DNA of 64,000 nucleotides from Pseudomonadota bacterium (GTDB lineage Bacteria; Pseudomonadota; Gammaproteobacteria; Xanthomonadales; Xanthomonadaceae), in assembly GCA_963205415.1 (NCBI GenBank), contig CAUJJS010000254.1, positions 52,098-116,097 on the forward strand, written 5' to 3'. Made by a program: the position numbers and the translations under genes. The notes beneath the pieces were generated by a model that worked only from the letters and a program-made list of their open reading frames with translations, was not told the DNA's origin and did no database searches. Of the stretch, positions 19,523 to 26,922 are shown one piece after another; position 1 is the stretch's first letter; the number at the start of each line of letters is the position of its first letter.

Positions 19523-20233
19523 CTACTGAAAAATCCGTGGCTCTATCGTTTCTCCCCGCATGAACGCGATGTAGGCGCAGGCCTTGCCCATGTCTTTAAA
19601 CCGGGCAATCACTTCATTGAGATGAATGACGGCCCAGGGGTTCTCAGGAATGTTCGATGGCTGCAAACTGAGCTCTGGCTCCCGGTAGGCGGGATGACGG
19701 TACAACGTCCGCCCTGACTTCCAGTCGATGATGTTCAGCATGCAAGCCGTGAGAATGGCACCGCCGCCCGACTCGCCTTCTTCTACCAGCAGAGGGACTT
19801 TGAGACTACCGCCCGAGCGGCCAATCTTGCCAACCACGTCATATTCATTCAGCCACGGTTCACCAGTGTGAGTGTTACCCAATACGAGCCGAACTTTGCC
19901 GCCGGTTTGACGGCGGGATTCAAGAACAGCTGCCGCTTTGGGATCCGTTTCCGGGTCAAAGTAGGTCTGCAGGGTCAGGGCTGACCGAGACCACGCCGAA
20001 ACTGCTTCCTCGTATTTCCTGTACCCGGCGAGCGCCGCGTAATCGTTCGAGGTGAATGACAGGTCGGCTCGGTTCAGGCGCTGCGCAATCTGATTCGCAT
20101 GATCGCGGGCATTGTCGAAACCAAAGCAGCTATAGCCATAGTCGGTGGCGATCACGTACAGTTTCTGCTCAATGTTCAGGGTCACTTGCTGGGTCGAACG
20201 TTCCTTTCCCAGCCCGGTGTTGTCATGTTGCAT
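19523..20233 (-). CDS. Hypothetical element protein (end of radC operon)
   Basis: A 236-residue soluble protein, last gene of the leftward radC operon. ATG at 20233 is preceded by GGAGCAAGAT. It contains LYVIATDYGYSCFGFDNARDHANQIAQRL near residue 25, an extended region FDPETDPKAAAVLESRRQT, a segment KVRLVLGNTHTGEPWLNEYDVVGKIGRS that looks like a beta-sandwich, and a late IARFKDMGKACAYIAFMRGE. I cannot assign a family with certainty; similar proteins occur as conserved unknowns on Proteobacterial ICEs. It lies 85 bases downstream of the preceding gene. Confidence 0.7.
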   Translation of the reverse strand: MQHDNTGLGKERSTQQVTLNIEQKLYVIATDYGYSCFGFDNARDHANQIAQRLNRADLSFTSNDYAALAGYRKYEEAVSAWSRSALTLQTYFDPETDPKAAAVLESRRQTGGKVRLVLGNTHTGEPWLNEYDVVGKIGRSGGSLKVPLLVEEGESGGGAILTACMLNIIDWKSGRTLYRHPAYREPELSLQPSNIPENPWAVIHLNEVIARFKDMGKACAYIAFMRGETIEPRIFQ

Positions 20234-20318
20234 ATCTTGCTCCAAAAAGAACAGGGCGTCGGCCTTGCAGCGCGACGCCCTGAGGGACTTGAGACCACCT
20301 TGTGGTGGCCGATAAAAT

Positions 20319-20651
20319 TCATCCGGCCAGCAACACCTCCGGTGGCTGGTTGAGGTGGTGCCGGACCATGCGGTTGCCGGCATGGAACAACTGGTCCAGG
20401 TACACGGCTTCCAACAGGCTGTCGGGTACCTCGATGCCGAGTTCGGTCAGCCTGTCTGACACGGTGTTGATGTCGGTCCAGTCGCGCTGGGGCTCATGGA
20501 GGCTGCTGTAGTGGACACGTTCCTCAATGACCTGTGGGGCATCCTCATGCGCCAGCACTTGCAGAAAAAGATCGTTCAGCGGTCGGTCATAACCCGCGAT
20601 CACCACGACTTCGTCGTCTTGGTAGCGTGTGCGGACAGAATGCTGACTCAC
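20319..20651 (-). CDS. Hypothetical protein of radC operon
   Basis: A 110-residue acidic protein of unknown function, start overlapping the stop of the previous gene by four bases (ATGA at 20,648-20,651), which strongly supports it being real. Composition is soluble, with VVVIAGYDRPLNDLFLQVLAHEDAP near the N terminus and TVSDRLTELGIEVPDSLLEAVYLDQ in the C-terminal half. The C-terminal part could be helical. No known motif was recognised. It would be made with the DUF5983-like protein upstream. Confidence 0.65.
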   Translation of the reverse strand: MSQHSVRTRYQDDEVVVIAGYDRPLNDLFLQVLAHEDAPQVIEERVHYSSLHEPQRDWTDINTVSDRLTELGIEVPDSLLEAVYLDQLFHAGNRMVRHHLNQPPEVLLAG

Positions 20652-20956
20652 AACGCTTCTCCTGGGGGGGCGAAGACAGGTAGCCCATCAATGACGGCTG
20701 AATCTGCATCGAACTTCAGCCAGACGATACCGGCCAGTTCTGCCGCTTCAAAGACGGTAGCCAGGTCGGCTTCCGTTGGAATGTCGTAGCGCGGCGAACC
20801 GACGTAGACAAAGCCGCCGTGGGCGGTGGGATAGGCGTTGACCGACAAATCATTGGCGATCAACTTGTGACGTGTGGCTGGCGTCAGGTGCGCACTCGAC
20901 AGTGCAGCCAGGGGCTCGGCCTGCTGGCGCAGGCTGGTGACAGTGGCTTCATTCAT
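20648..20956 (-). CDS. DUF5983-like protein
   Basis: A 102-residue protein. The pattern LSSAHLTPATRHKLIANDLS, then HGGFVYVGSPRYDIPTEADLATVFEAAELAGIVWLKFDADSAVIDGLPVF, looks like the DUF5983 family of plasmid and ICE proteins, an assignment from memory. ATG 20956 is preceded by CAAGGAGTCCCCC and overlaps the preceding zinc-ribbon gene by eight bases. It has no membrane segment. Function unknown; small acidic proteins of this type in element operons are sometimes DNA mimics, but nothing here proves that. Confidence 0.6.
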   Translation of the reverse strand: MNEATVTSLRQQAEPLAALSSAHLTPATRHKLIANDLSVNAYPTAHGGFVYVGSPRYDIPTEADLATVFEAAELAGIVWLKFDADSAVIDGLPVFAPPGEAL

Positions 20957-21131
20957 GGGGGACTCCTTGGGGTTGGGGTGATTGGTTTGCGGCACATCGG
21001 GCACGGGATGGACGGTTGAAGTCCATCCCGCAGGCCTGGCAGCGAAACCAGCGCAGTTGGCCGAGTTGGCCAAGCAAAACCCCCAAGCCCGGACACAGGG
21101 GGCAACGGGGCTGTGTGGATGCAGGCATCAT
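20949..21131 (-). CDS. Small zinc-ribbon protein
   Basis: A 60-residue protein with two Cys pairs, PRCPLCPGLG and FRCQACGMDFNR, 24 residues apart, which is the layout of a zinc ribbon. The Trp-Phe before the second pair (LRWFRCQACG) is common in such ribbons. ATG 21131 follows GAAGGAAAA. It lies 94 bases after radC and overlaps the next start, so it belongs to the radC operon. Zinc ribbons of this size bind nucleic acid or proteins; the target is unknown. Confidence 0.6.
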   Translation of the reverse strand: MMPASTQPRCPLCPGLGVLLGQLGQLRWFRCQACGMDFNRPSRARCAANQSPQPQGVPHE

Positions 21132-21225
21132 TTTTCCTTCAGAAAATAGAAGGACTCGCCAGGCCCTTATGGGGCAGCAAGCCCTTCGGGGTAGTAATTT
21201 TTTGGTGGGAACGCAGGCCAAGGTG

Positions 21226-21807
21226 TCAGATCAGGCCACGTTCAGCAAACGACAACACTTGGTCGCCTGCCACAATCAAATGGTCGATTACGCGCACGTC
21301 CACCAGGCTCAGCGCTGTTTTCAGCGTTTGCGTCAGGTGCTCATCGGCACGACTGGGCTCGGCATGCCCACTCGGATGGTTGTGGGCGATGACGACAGCG
21401 GATGCGTTTCGGGCAATCGCGCCCTTGACCAGTTCGCGCGGATAAACGCTGGTCTGGGTCAAGGTGCCCCGAAACATCTCCACTGCTTCGATCAACTGGT
21501 GTTGCGCGGTCAGGTACAACACCAGAAACACCTCATGTTCCAGGTTGGCACAGTGCAGGCGCAGCCAATCGCGCAGCGCCTGGGGCGAATGCATGACCGG
21601 ACCAGTGCACATCTGGGTCAGCAGGTCACGTAGCAGCAATTCGCGGGCTACGCCGAGTTTGTGGGTCAGCGCCGAATCGTTGGCGGCGGCGCCGTGGTAG
21701 CCCGCTTCATGGTCACCGACATGGGGTTCAGTATCAAGAAAATCCCGGACCGGCGGCGCGAGCAACTCTCGGACCAGGTCGGAACGGGACAGAAAGGATG
21801 GATTCAA
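21226..21807 (-). CDS. RadC-family JAB1/MPN-domain protein
   Basis: A 193-residue RadC (DUF2466) protein. The metalloprotease-like motif VVIAHNHPSGHAEPSRADEHLT near residue 145 has the full H-x-H-x-S-G...D pattern and the preceding Glu (VEMFRGTLTQTSVYPREL) is present. Element-borne RadC proteins are common on ICEs, and the old link to DNA repair is not secure. The TTG at 21807 is chosen because GAGGAGAACGCC sits immediately before it and the family starts nearby. It heads a five-gene leftward operon and is preceded by the repeated leader element. Confidence 0.85.
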   Translation of the reverse strand: MNPSFLSRSDLVRELLAPPVRDFLDTEPHVGDHEAGYHGAAANDSALTHKLGVARELLLRDLLTQMCTGPVMHSPQALRDWLRLHCANLEHEVFLVLYLTAQHQLIEAVEMFRGTLTQTSVYPRELVKGAIARNASAVVIAHNHPSGHAEPSRADEHLTQTLKTALSLVDVRVIDHLIVAGDQVLSFAERGLI

Positions 21808-21839
21808 GGCGTTCTCCTCTATAAACAGAAAAGCGGAAA

Positions 21840-21950
21840 CGCCGATCCCGAGGGGAACAAGGTTCCCGCTCGGGATGCGCAGGCCAGGGCATGCGCGGTT
21901 GATAAGGCAGGTGTCGACTGCGACGCCGGCCAAAGACCGGATGGGCACTC
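21840..21950 (-). ncRNA. Structured 5' leader of the radC operon (radC-RNA-like element, copy 1)
   Basis: Minus-strand leader with two parts that recur upstream of other leftward operons. Part A, 21,845-21,876, is a nested stem: ATCCCGAG (21,845-21,852) pairs with CTCGGGAT (21,869-21,876) around an inner GGGAAC/GTTCCC hairpin. Part B, 21,907-21,921, is GCAG-GTGTCGA-CTGC. The position, in front of a RadC gene, agrees with the published radC RNA motif, which was described upstream of radC, DNA methyltransferase and integrase genes; identity with that motif is inference. Confidence 0.6.
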
Positions 21951-22269
21951 CGCGATGGAATGCACAGGGATCACCCGCATAGTCTGGCGCGGTGATGGGA
22001 TGTGTTCAAGTGGGGGTGCCACGACACCACCCGAAAATGTCGTAAAAGATCGGGTGATTTCGGTGGCGTGCGCCGGGAGGCGGCCGTCTGGTGTTGGACT
22101 TGTTGCAGGGACGCGACGTGGTGTTCCAGGTGGGTTCGCAATTCACAGTGAAGTGACATAGGCCCGCGACTGGAGTCATGCTGGAAATATCTTTAAGGCG
22201 CGCCACAGAAAACCAACGACATGCGGGTCAAATTCGGCCAAGATACTGGGCAAACCCATTTGCTGGGGT

Positions 22270-22491
22270 ATGACCATGATTCGACTCAACGACCAGATTC
22301 GCTTGACCCGCAAGGAAATCGAAGTTTTTACCAAGATCACCGACATTGAGCCGGTGGGCATTTGCACGATGGGGGACCTGGATGCCTATGTTGCGCGGTG
22401 CAAAACGCATTACTGGGGTGTTTCGGAACAAACGCAATTCATCCATTGGCTGATTGACCGCGAGTACCGGCATTGCCGCAAGGTGGCATAG
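22270..22491 (+). CDS. Hypothetical small protein
   Basis: A 73-residue plus-strand protein, opposite in direction to its neighbours. The sequence MIRLNDQIRLTRKEIEVFTKITDIEPVGICTM then DLDAYVARCKTHYWGVSEQTQFIHWLIDREYRHCRKVA looks like a genuine soluble helical protein with a balanced composition. GCTGGGGT lies just upstream of ATG 22270. No family recognised. It ends 127 bases before the converging 194-residue gene, with a hairpin terminator between. Confidence 0.55.
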   Translation: MTMIRLNDQIRLTRKEIEVFTKITDIEPVGICTMGDLDAYVARCKTHYWGVSEQTQFIHWLIDREYRHCRKVA

Positions 22492-22546
22492 CGGCGGTGA
22501 CTGAGAAGTGCCGCCAGTCTGGTTTGCTGGTTCAGGAGAGAAAAAT

Positions 22547-22578
22547 AGCCTGCCCGGCCCCGAAAGGGCAGGGCAGGC
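22547..22578. terminator. Bidirectional hairpin between convergent genes
   Basis: AGCCTGCCC pairs with GGGCAGGCT across a short GC-rich loop between two converging genes. An A-run (GAGAAAAATA) before it supplies a U tract for leftward transcripts. Probable intrinsic terminator. Confidence 0.6.
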
Positions 22579-22617
22579 TCCACAGACATCACGACGTACG
22601 CCAGGTACGGGGCACGT

Positions 22618-23202
22618 TCAGGCAGCCTTGGGCATCAAGTCGAACAACTGTTCAATGCGCGAGGCATCGCCCGTTTGCAGCGCCTGGCAGACTTTGTTGA
22701 CGATGGGGTCCACAGAAACGTCAACGACATCAGCCGCTTCCACGGTCGCCAGCGTGGCACCCGTAGGCGTCAGCACTTTGAGGGCACCTCTGCCGTTGGT
22801 CCAACTGGCTTCGATCGCATGTCCGCGATGGGCATCCACGCGATCAAGAACCAACTGGACTCCGGCATCGAAGGCGTCGAGCGTCACGACGTCTTCCAGA
22901 TCACCGCACGCACGGCCATAGAAGTGGACCTTGTACTCCACAGGCGCGAGCGCCTGAATCTCATCAAGACGCAAGTCCGGCATCAGCAAGGCAGGCGTAT
23001 CGGTGGCACCGGCCGGTGCCACCGTCTGGTCTTGTGCAAGGCGGTCCAGCTTCAGCAACAGGGCGTCAGCATGGTTACGGTCTTGCAGCACGAGCAGCGT
23101 GCGCATGGCGAGGATCTCTTGCGTCATCAGTCGCAATTCCTGGACGATGGCGCGTTCGGCGCGTGCCTCGATGGCACGCAGGGTATCAGCAATGGAAGTC
23201 AT
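22618..23202 (-). CDS. Hypothetical element protein with N-terminal coiled coil
   Basis: A 194-residue protein. The N-terminal half is helical and charged (SIADTLRAIEARAERAIVQELRLMTQEILAMRTLL), consistent with a coiled coil; the second half is beta-rich (VEYKVHFYGRACGDLEDVVTLDAFDAGVQLVLDRVDA and ALKVLTPTGATLATVEAADVVDV). GAAAGGAG precedes ATG 23202 by 9 bases. It follows the 179-residue gene at 23,289-23,828 in the same direction, 86 bases apart. No family recognised. Confidence 0.65.
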   Translation of the reverse strand: MTSIADTLRAIEARAERAIVQELRLMTQEILAMRTLLVLQDRNHADALLLKLDRLAQDQTVAPAGATDTPALLMPDLRLDEIQALAPVEYKVHFYGRACGDLEDVVTLDAFDAGVQLVLDRVDAHRGHAIEASWTNGRGALKVLTPTGATLATVEAADVVDVSVDPIVNKVCQALQTGDASRIEQLFDLMPKAA

Positions 23203-23288
23203 GGATGAACTCCTTTCATGAGGGATGCCGCCATGCCCAAGGCAAGTCGACGGGAGGGGCTGACGTGCAGCCCACAGGTGTTGACAAA

Positions 23289-23828
23289 TCAGGCCGCCTT
23301 GCGGACAGCCGGGGAGGGGGCCGAATCACCGGCCTGTTCGGTCGTCGCGGCAGGGTCTGCCGATAACGCCGTTCTCTGCTGGCGGAAGTCCGCCTGCGCC
23401 GTGGCGAAGGTGGGCTCCTGGGCCAATTGCCTGGCTTTGGCCAGGGCAGGCTCTTTGCCGACATCCTTCTCGGTCTGGGGCAAACACTCGGCGACGATGT
23501 CGCCGCCCTGGCTCAGACTGCGACGCCATGCGCTCGGCCATTGGACGAACAGCTGCGTGAACAACCCACTGCAGAACCAGCGGACAAACTGTCCAATCCG
23601 TTTGTTGCGCGCCTGCCGGGCCTTGTGCGTTCGCAAGGACTCCTTGCAGCCCAGGTACAAAGCCAGATGGGAGCGCTTCATGTCTGGATCAGAATCCAGT
23701 TGGGCCAGCACTTCGGTGGCGAGGGCAAGGTCATTGCCAACACGCTTGTAGAAGCTGACCCAGGCTCTTTCTTCCTCGTGCTCGATGCTGGGGCGCTTCG
23801 CGCGAGGATGGGGTTTCTCAAGGGACAT
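23289..23828 (-). CDS. Hypothetical protein with possible hydrophobic segment
   Basis: A 179-residue protein beginning MSLEKPHPRAKRPSIEHEEE; GGAG sits eight bases before ATG 23828. It has a helical, charged N-terminal half (RAWVSFYKRVGNDLALATEVLAQLD) and an aromatic stretch FVRWFCSGLFTQLFVQWP near residue 105 that could be a membrane-associated helix. The C terminus is Ala/Gln-rich and probably disordered. First gene of a two-gene leftward unit. Its leader carries the part-A hairpin of the repeated element. Function unknown. Confidence 0.65.
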   Translation of the reverse strand: MSLEKPHPRAKRPSIEHEEERAWVSFYKRVGNDLALATEVLAQLDSDPDMKRSHLALYLGCKESLRTHKARQARNKRIGQFVRWFCSGLFTQLFVQWPSAWRRSLSQGGDIVAECLPQTEKDVGKEPALAKARQLAQEPTFATAQADFRQQRTALSADPAATTEQAGDSAPSPAVRKAA

Positions 23829-23846
23829 GGTGTTTCTCCAGATGAA

Positions 23847-23895
23847 AGAGGGAACACCCATCCCCGGTGGGGAGACGGTGGACTCCCCAAGGGTT
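23847..23895 (-). ncRNA. Leader hairpin upstream of the 179-residue gene (part A, copy 2)
   Basis: GGGGAG (23,869-23,874) pairs with CTCCCC (23,883-23,888) over an eight-base loop. The flanking sequence GGGATGGGTGTTCCC, read on the minus strand just before the ribosome site, is shared with copies 3 and 4. The part-B hairpin was not found here. Confidence 0.55.
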
Positions 23896-23960
23896 TGCGA
23901 CGATGTTGCGAAAAGGCGCGGCACTGATAAGCTCAGTGACACACAGGAAAGGCCCACACC

Positions 23961-24227
23961 ATGCTTTGTGCAGGCAACGCGGTACGGTTCACGCCCAACG
24001 AAGTCGAGGACTACCGATCACTCGGTATCGACTTCGTAGGGACGCGAACGCAGGACGACATCGAACAGGCGCTGGGCCGGTGGGCTCAGACGCTTGCTGA
24101 TGAACGCCCCGATCTGCTGGACAAGATCGTCCTGGAGATGGCAAAGGCCAAGGGCGTGCGACCGCCCCCATCGCTGGACCTGGTGGTCAGCGACGTGCCT
24201 TCTGCCGGTTCTCCCGGGCAATCCTGA
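23961..24227 (+). CDS. Hypothetical protein
   Basis: An 88-residue plus-strand protein, MLCAGNAVRFTPNEVEDYR at the N terminus, then IDFVGTRTQDDIEQALGRWAQTLADERPDLLDKIVLEMAKAKG, a plausible pair of amphipathic helices. The ribosome site is AGGAAAGG eleven bases before. It overlaps the converging 66-residue gene by 41 bases tail to tail. Composition looks coding, with a Pro-rich end. No family recognised; it could regulate the leftward gene pair it faces. Confidence 0.55.
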   Translation: MLCAGNAVRFTPNEVEDYRSLGIDFVGTRTQDDIEQALGRWAQTLADERPDLLDKIVLEMAKAKGVRPPPSLDLVVSDVPSAGSPGQS

Positions 24228-24387
24228 TCCAGCGGTCGGCGATCTGGTCCAGGTAGACCAGGTCGTCGGGCTCGATCTCGCCAGACTTTCTGAGTCGGGC
24301 GATGACTTCCTTGACCAATTGAGGGTCATCCTTGGCGAGTTGAATCGCCATGGCGGCCACGCGCTTGCGGTAGAGACTGGCCAACAT
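24187..24387 (-). CDS. Small basic hypothetical protein
   Basis: A 66-residue protein, RKRVAAMAIQLAKDDPQLVKEVIARLRKSGEIEPDDLVYLDQIADRWIRIA, very basic at both ends and helical. It starts two bases after the stop of the 58-residue gene, so the two are co-translated. The basic character suggests nucleic acid binding, but no fold is recognised. Confidence 0.6.
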   Translation of the reverse strand: MLASLYRKRVAAMAIQLAKDDPQLVKEVIARLRKSGEIEPDDLVYLDQIADRWIRIARENRQKARR

Positions 24388-24389
24388 GG

Positions 24390-24566
24390 TCAGGCGGCCG
24401 AAGCGCAGGCTTCTACAACCGATCCGTTCTGTTCGGAAACAGACTGGTACGGTCTCAACAATGCGGCCACCACTGGCTTGCGAACTGCGAGCATCCGGGC
24501 AAGCCCGGAACCTCCCAGCAGCACGCCAACGGGGCGCATTTCTCTCGTCACAGGGACTGCGAACAT
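24390..24566 (-). CDS. Small hypothetical protein with leader element
   Basis: A 58-residue protein, MFAVPVTREMRPVGVLLGGS followed by GLARMLAVRKPVVAALLRPY. GAAGGAGAGCACC precedes ATG 24566 directly. The middle is moderately hydrophobic and basic and might be membrane-associated. It heads a two-gene unit and has a long leader with both parts of the repeated element. No family recognised. Confidence 0.5.
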   Translation of the reverse strand: MFAVPVTREMRPVGVLLGGSGLARMLAVRKPVVAALLRPYQSVSEQNGSVVEACASAA

Positions 24567-24584
24567 GGTGCTCTCCTTCAGGGT

Positions 24585-24935
24585 AAGAAGGGGAACACCC
24601 ATCCCTGGCGGGGAACTTGGGGTTCCCCGTTCGGGAATGCTCGGGCCGAAAACGGCTGAGCGGCTTGGTGGCGGCACCTTGCGGCGTGCCATAAAACGAA
24701 GGTACACGGTTCTTTCGAACGGAAACCTTCTATCAATGCCTGAGCGATGACACGCAAGATGTCATCGCGCAAGGCATTCCATGCCATCGAATTCGAAGGT
24801 TCAACGGCAAGCACAGTGTTCAGCCTGGGGCTGAGCGGATCACGAGATCATGTGCAAGAAGCTCATGACCAGACCGAGCTAAAACTCGGACTCTCTCAAG
24901 GGCAGGTAACGACTGCGACGCCAGCCAGGCTGGAC
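24585..24935 (-). ncRNA. Structured 5' leader (radC-RNA-like element, copy 3)
   Basis: Part A: GGGGAAC (24,610-24,616) pairs with GTTCCCC (24,622-24,628), flanked by TCCC/GGGA. Part B: the stem GCAG/CTGC with loop GTAACGA at 24,902-24,916. Further stems lie near it, for example CCGAGCTAAAACTCGG before and CCAGCCAGGCTGG after. Both parts are on the minus strand ahead of the 58-residue gene. The two parts are about 270 bases apart here, more than in copy 1. Confidence 0.55.
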
Positions 24936-25166
24936 TTCAGGAGAACCAAAATCCTCGATGAAGGCTGTGCAGGCGCGATGCCCACGGATAGCCCTTGCAG
25001 TGTGGCTCGGGATATGGCGAGTGATCAAGGATGCGCAGCAACAGACAGGGCGATGCCATCGGGAAACGCCTTCAACATGGGGTGCTTTGGGGTGGTGCAT
25101 GACAAGCTCGGCAGATCAATTGACGGGCCTCCCTTTGCGACAGCACCGTTTTCGGGGAGTTCGATC

Positions 25167-25268
25167 ATGTCCCGTTGTCTCTGTGGCAAACATGGACCCC
25201 GATCCGAGATGGTGACGCGCAAGCTGGTAGGTAAATCCCAGGCGGTCTGTTCACCCAAATGTGGATAG
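25167..25268 (+). CDS. Possible 33-residue Cys-rich protein
   Basis: ATG 25167, preceded by CGGGGAG eight bases upstream, opens a 33-residue frame MSRCLCGKHGPRSEMVTRKL then KSQAVCSPKCG. The C-x-C and C-x3-C pairs could coordinate zinc. Such short proteins are hard to support from sequence alone, and the upstream part of the same frame is not convincing as coding sequence. Between 24,640 and 25,160 there is otherwise only the leader element. Confidence 0.35.
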   Translation: MSRCLCGKHGPRSEMVTRKLVGKSQAVCSPKCG

Positions 25269-25291
25269 GCCGCAGCAACCAGATTGCTGTG

Positions 25292-25322
25292 CACGCAAAA
25301 GAAAAGGCCCCGCGGGGCCTTT
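25292..25322 (-). terminator. Intrinsic terminator of the H1-like gene
   Basis: A perfect 20-base palindrome (AAAGGCCCC/GGGGCCTTT around CG) at 25,303-25,322. On the minus strand it is followed by TTTTCTTTT, a classic U-rich tail. It lies 30 bases after the stop of the histone-H1-like gene. Confidence 0.85.
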
Positions 25323-25352
25323 CATATTGGGCGACAGAGTCGCGTATCCAAA

Positions 25353-25682
25353 TTACTTCTTCGCAGCCGGCTTTGCCTTCTTGGCGGGGGCCGCCGCTTT
25401 AGGAGCAGTCTTTGCCTTGGGCGCTGCAGGCGCTGCAACAGCAGGAGCAACCTTCAGTGCAGTGCGCTGATCACGCAGGGCGTTGATTTCAGCAGCGATC
25501 TTGTTTTTACGCTCGGTCAGCTTGGCAATGTTTGCCGTCAGTTTGGCTATGGCCTTGGCTGTCTTGGACACGGGCGCCTTTTTTGTGGGGGGCTTTGCAG
25601 CGGGCTTTGGTGCCTTCGCGGGAGCCGTTACCTTCTTTGTCGTCGTTGCAGCCTTGGGAGCCACTTTCTTCGCAGTTGCCAT
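25353..25682 (-). CDS. Histone H1-like / AlgP-like nucleoid protein
   Basis: A 109-residue Lys/Ala/Pro-rich protein with KAPKPAAKPPTKKAPVSKTA-type repeats at both ends and a central helical segment AIAKLTANIAKLTERKNKIAAEINALRDQRTAL (residues 40-75) that looks like a short coiled coil. Bacterial H1-like proteins bind DNA non-specifically and affect supercoiling and silencing. ATG 25682 follows TAGGAATACAA; the upstream Met in the same frame is not needed. It is a single-gene unit with its own terminator, between the leader region and the toxin-antitoxin pair. Confidence 0.8.
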   Translation of the reverse strand: MATAKKVAPKAATTTKKVTAPAKAPKPAAKPPTKKAPVSKTAKAIAKLTANIAKLTERKNKIAAEINALRDQRTALKVAPAVAAPAAPKAKTAPKAAAPAKKAKPAAKK

Positions 25683-25962
25683 TTGTATTCCTATTTTGTT
25701 ATCTGGCCAAACGTTTTTGCCAGGCAAGTATTGTCCTCAATATTTTGATGATCTGGAATTTACGTGTCGTCTGTAGACGTCGACATGGATTCAATCCAGC
25801 TTGCAGATAGTCTTTGCATTGGCCGATGGGAAGATTCAACCGTTCAAGCCCAGGCGGTTCGTGGCGACGGGTCTGCTTTCGCAATCGCATGAGGATTCGG
25901 GCTGTTTGACGCGGCAATTCCGGGAAATGAACTCCGCGATGTGGACGACGGGGTGATAGGCC

Positions 25963-26000
25963 TTGACAAGGGATGCCTTTCAAGATATCTTAAAGATATC
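25963..26000 (+). promoter_or_regulatory. Sigma70 promoter overlapping an operator palindrome for the MazF-type pair
   Basis: TTGACA at 25,963-25,968 and TATCTT at 25,986-25,991 are 17 bases apart. The -10 lies within the inverted repeat GATATC-TTAAA-GATATC (25,984-26,000), the expected place for autorepression by an antitoxin. AGGAG precedes the first start codon. The rest of the 340-base gap upstream holds no gene that I can support. Confidence 0.7.
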
Positions 26001-26020
26001 CAAACCAAGGAGATGCCATC

Positions 26021-26308
26021 ATGAGCACCCGTGCTGCTGCCGACCAGATCGCCTTCCGCTACCGTACCGTCGACAGCGCCACGGGCGTGACGCGCGAAAC
26101 CGCAAAACGCGTGGCGGAACGACTGGGCGTCGATGAGACTCAGGCTATCCACATTGCACTGCACACAATGGCCGTCAAGCTGCTGCCGCAGTACGAGGCG
26201 GATGAGGGGCCGCTGACTGCCGCCCAAGTTCGCCAAATCAAGAAGCGTGTCCCGCAGGGCAAGAAGCGTTCTGTACGCTCCAGCCTGTTTGAGGTCGAGT
26301 TGGCATGA
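26021..26308 (+). CDS. Antitoxin of a MazF/PemK-type pair
   Basis: A 95-residue protein just upstream of and overlapping a PemK/MazF-like toxin. An N-terminal DNA-binding region (RYRTVDSATGVTRETAKRVAERLGVDETQAIHIALHTMAV) resembles a ribbon-helix-helix, and a basic C-terminal region (IKKRVPQGKKRSVRSSLFEVE) would cover the toxin. The palindromic operator in front supports autorepression. It is not close to MazE itself. AAGGAG is eight bases before the ATG. Confidence 0.7.
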   Translation: MSTRAAADQIAFRYRTVDSATGVTRETAKRVAERLGVDETQAIHIALHTMAVKLLPQYEADEGPLTAAQVRQIKKRVPQGKKRSVRSSLFEVELA

Positions 26309-26715
26309 TGCCTCAGTGGTGGGACGAACCTACTGCTGGCGAAATTGTTTGGTGCCACTTTCCCGACGATGTCAACCCGCGCCCGAAGCCACGGCCAGCG
26401 CTGATTCTGGCGGTATTTGATGACGATGCGCCGCAGTTTCACGTTCGAGTTGCCTACGGTACCAGCCAACGCACGACCACCCTGCACCGAGGCGAATTTG
26501 CCGTCCTGCGTGACCGCAATCTGGCGGCTTATGAGGCAGCGGGTCTCAGCTATGACACCAAGTTCGATTTAAAGCAAGCGCTCGATCTGCCATACACGAC
26601 AGAGTGGTTCTCGGTGCCGCCTGCGGCATCACATGGCCAGACGCCCAAGCTTGGCACCCTGCATCCTTCGCTGGTGCGCGCTGTGCAAGCCGCATTTCAG
26701 GCGGCCAACGGGTAA
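26305..26715 (+). CDS. PemK/MazF-family toxin
   Basis: A 136-residue protein with the family's opening strand pattern, GEIVWCHFPDD...RPKPRPALILAVFDDD near residues 11-40, FHVRVAYGTSQRTTTLHRGEFAV and a conserved ending around LDLPYTTEWFSVP. MazF-family toxins cleave RNA at short sequences. The start overlaps the antitoxin stop by four bases. A typical addiction module, likely stabilising the element. Confidence 0.8.
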   Translation: MMPQWWDEPTAGEIVWCHFPDDVNPRPKPRPALILAVFDDDAPQFHVRVAYGTSQRTTTLHRGEFAVLRDRNLAAYEAAGLSYDTKFDLKQALDLPYTTEWFSVPPAASHGQTPKLGTLHPSLVRAVQAAFQAANG

Positions 26716-26879
26716 GTCAGGGGGCTGACGGTCGGCATTGGTTGATCACTGTCGAAAGTTTTGCAGCGCGTTCTCTGGGCGTGCCCAATTTGCGGGCAGG
26801 CCAGTCGTACATTGCCAGACGCGGGTTGTCGGCTTGCCGTGACCTGCTTGTCCACAGCCTCTGTGGATAAACAAGCACA

Positions 26880-26915
26880 AAAAAAGACCCCCATCGCCTT
26901 TCAGCCATGGGGGTC
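26880..26915 (-). terminator. Terminator of the helicase/methyltransferase gene
   Basis: GACCCCCAT (26,886-26,894) pairs with ATGGGGGTC (26,907-26,915). On the minus strand the stem is followed by TTTTTTTGTG. It lies eight bases beyond the stop of the large leftward gene. Bases 26,716-26,879 show no gene. Confidence 0.85.
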
Positions 26916-26922
26916 AACTTGA

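Noticed and set aside
24747-25268. A 173-residue plus-strand frame through the leader element
   Set aside because: The frame reads QVTTATP at the part-B hairpin and similar short peptides appear at the other copies, but the surrounding residues are not conserved between copies. An RNA hairpin with compensatory changes explains the repeat better.
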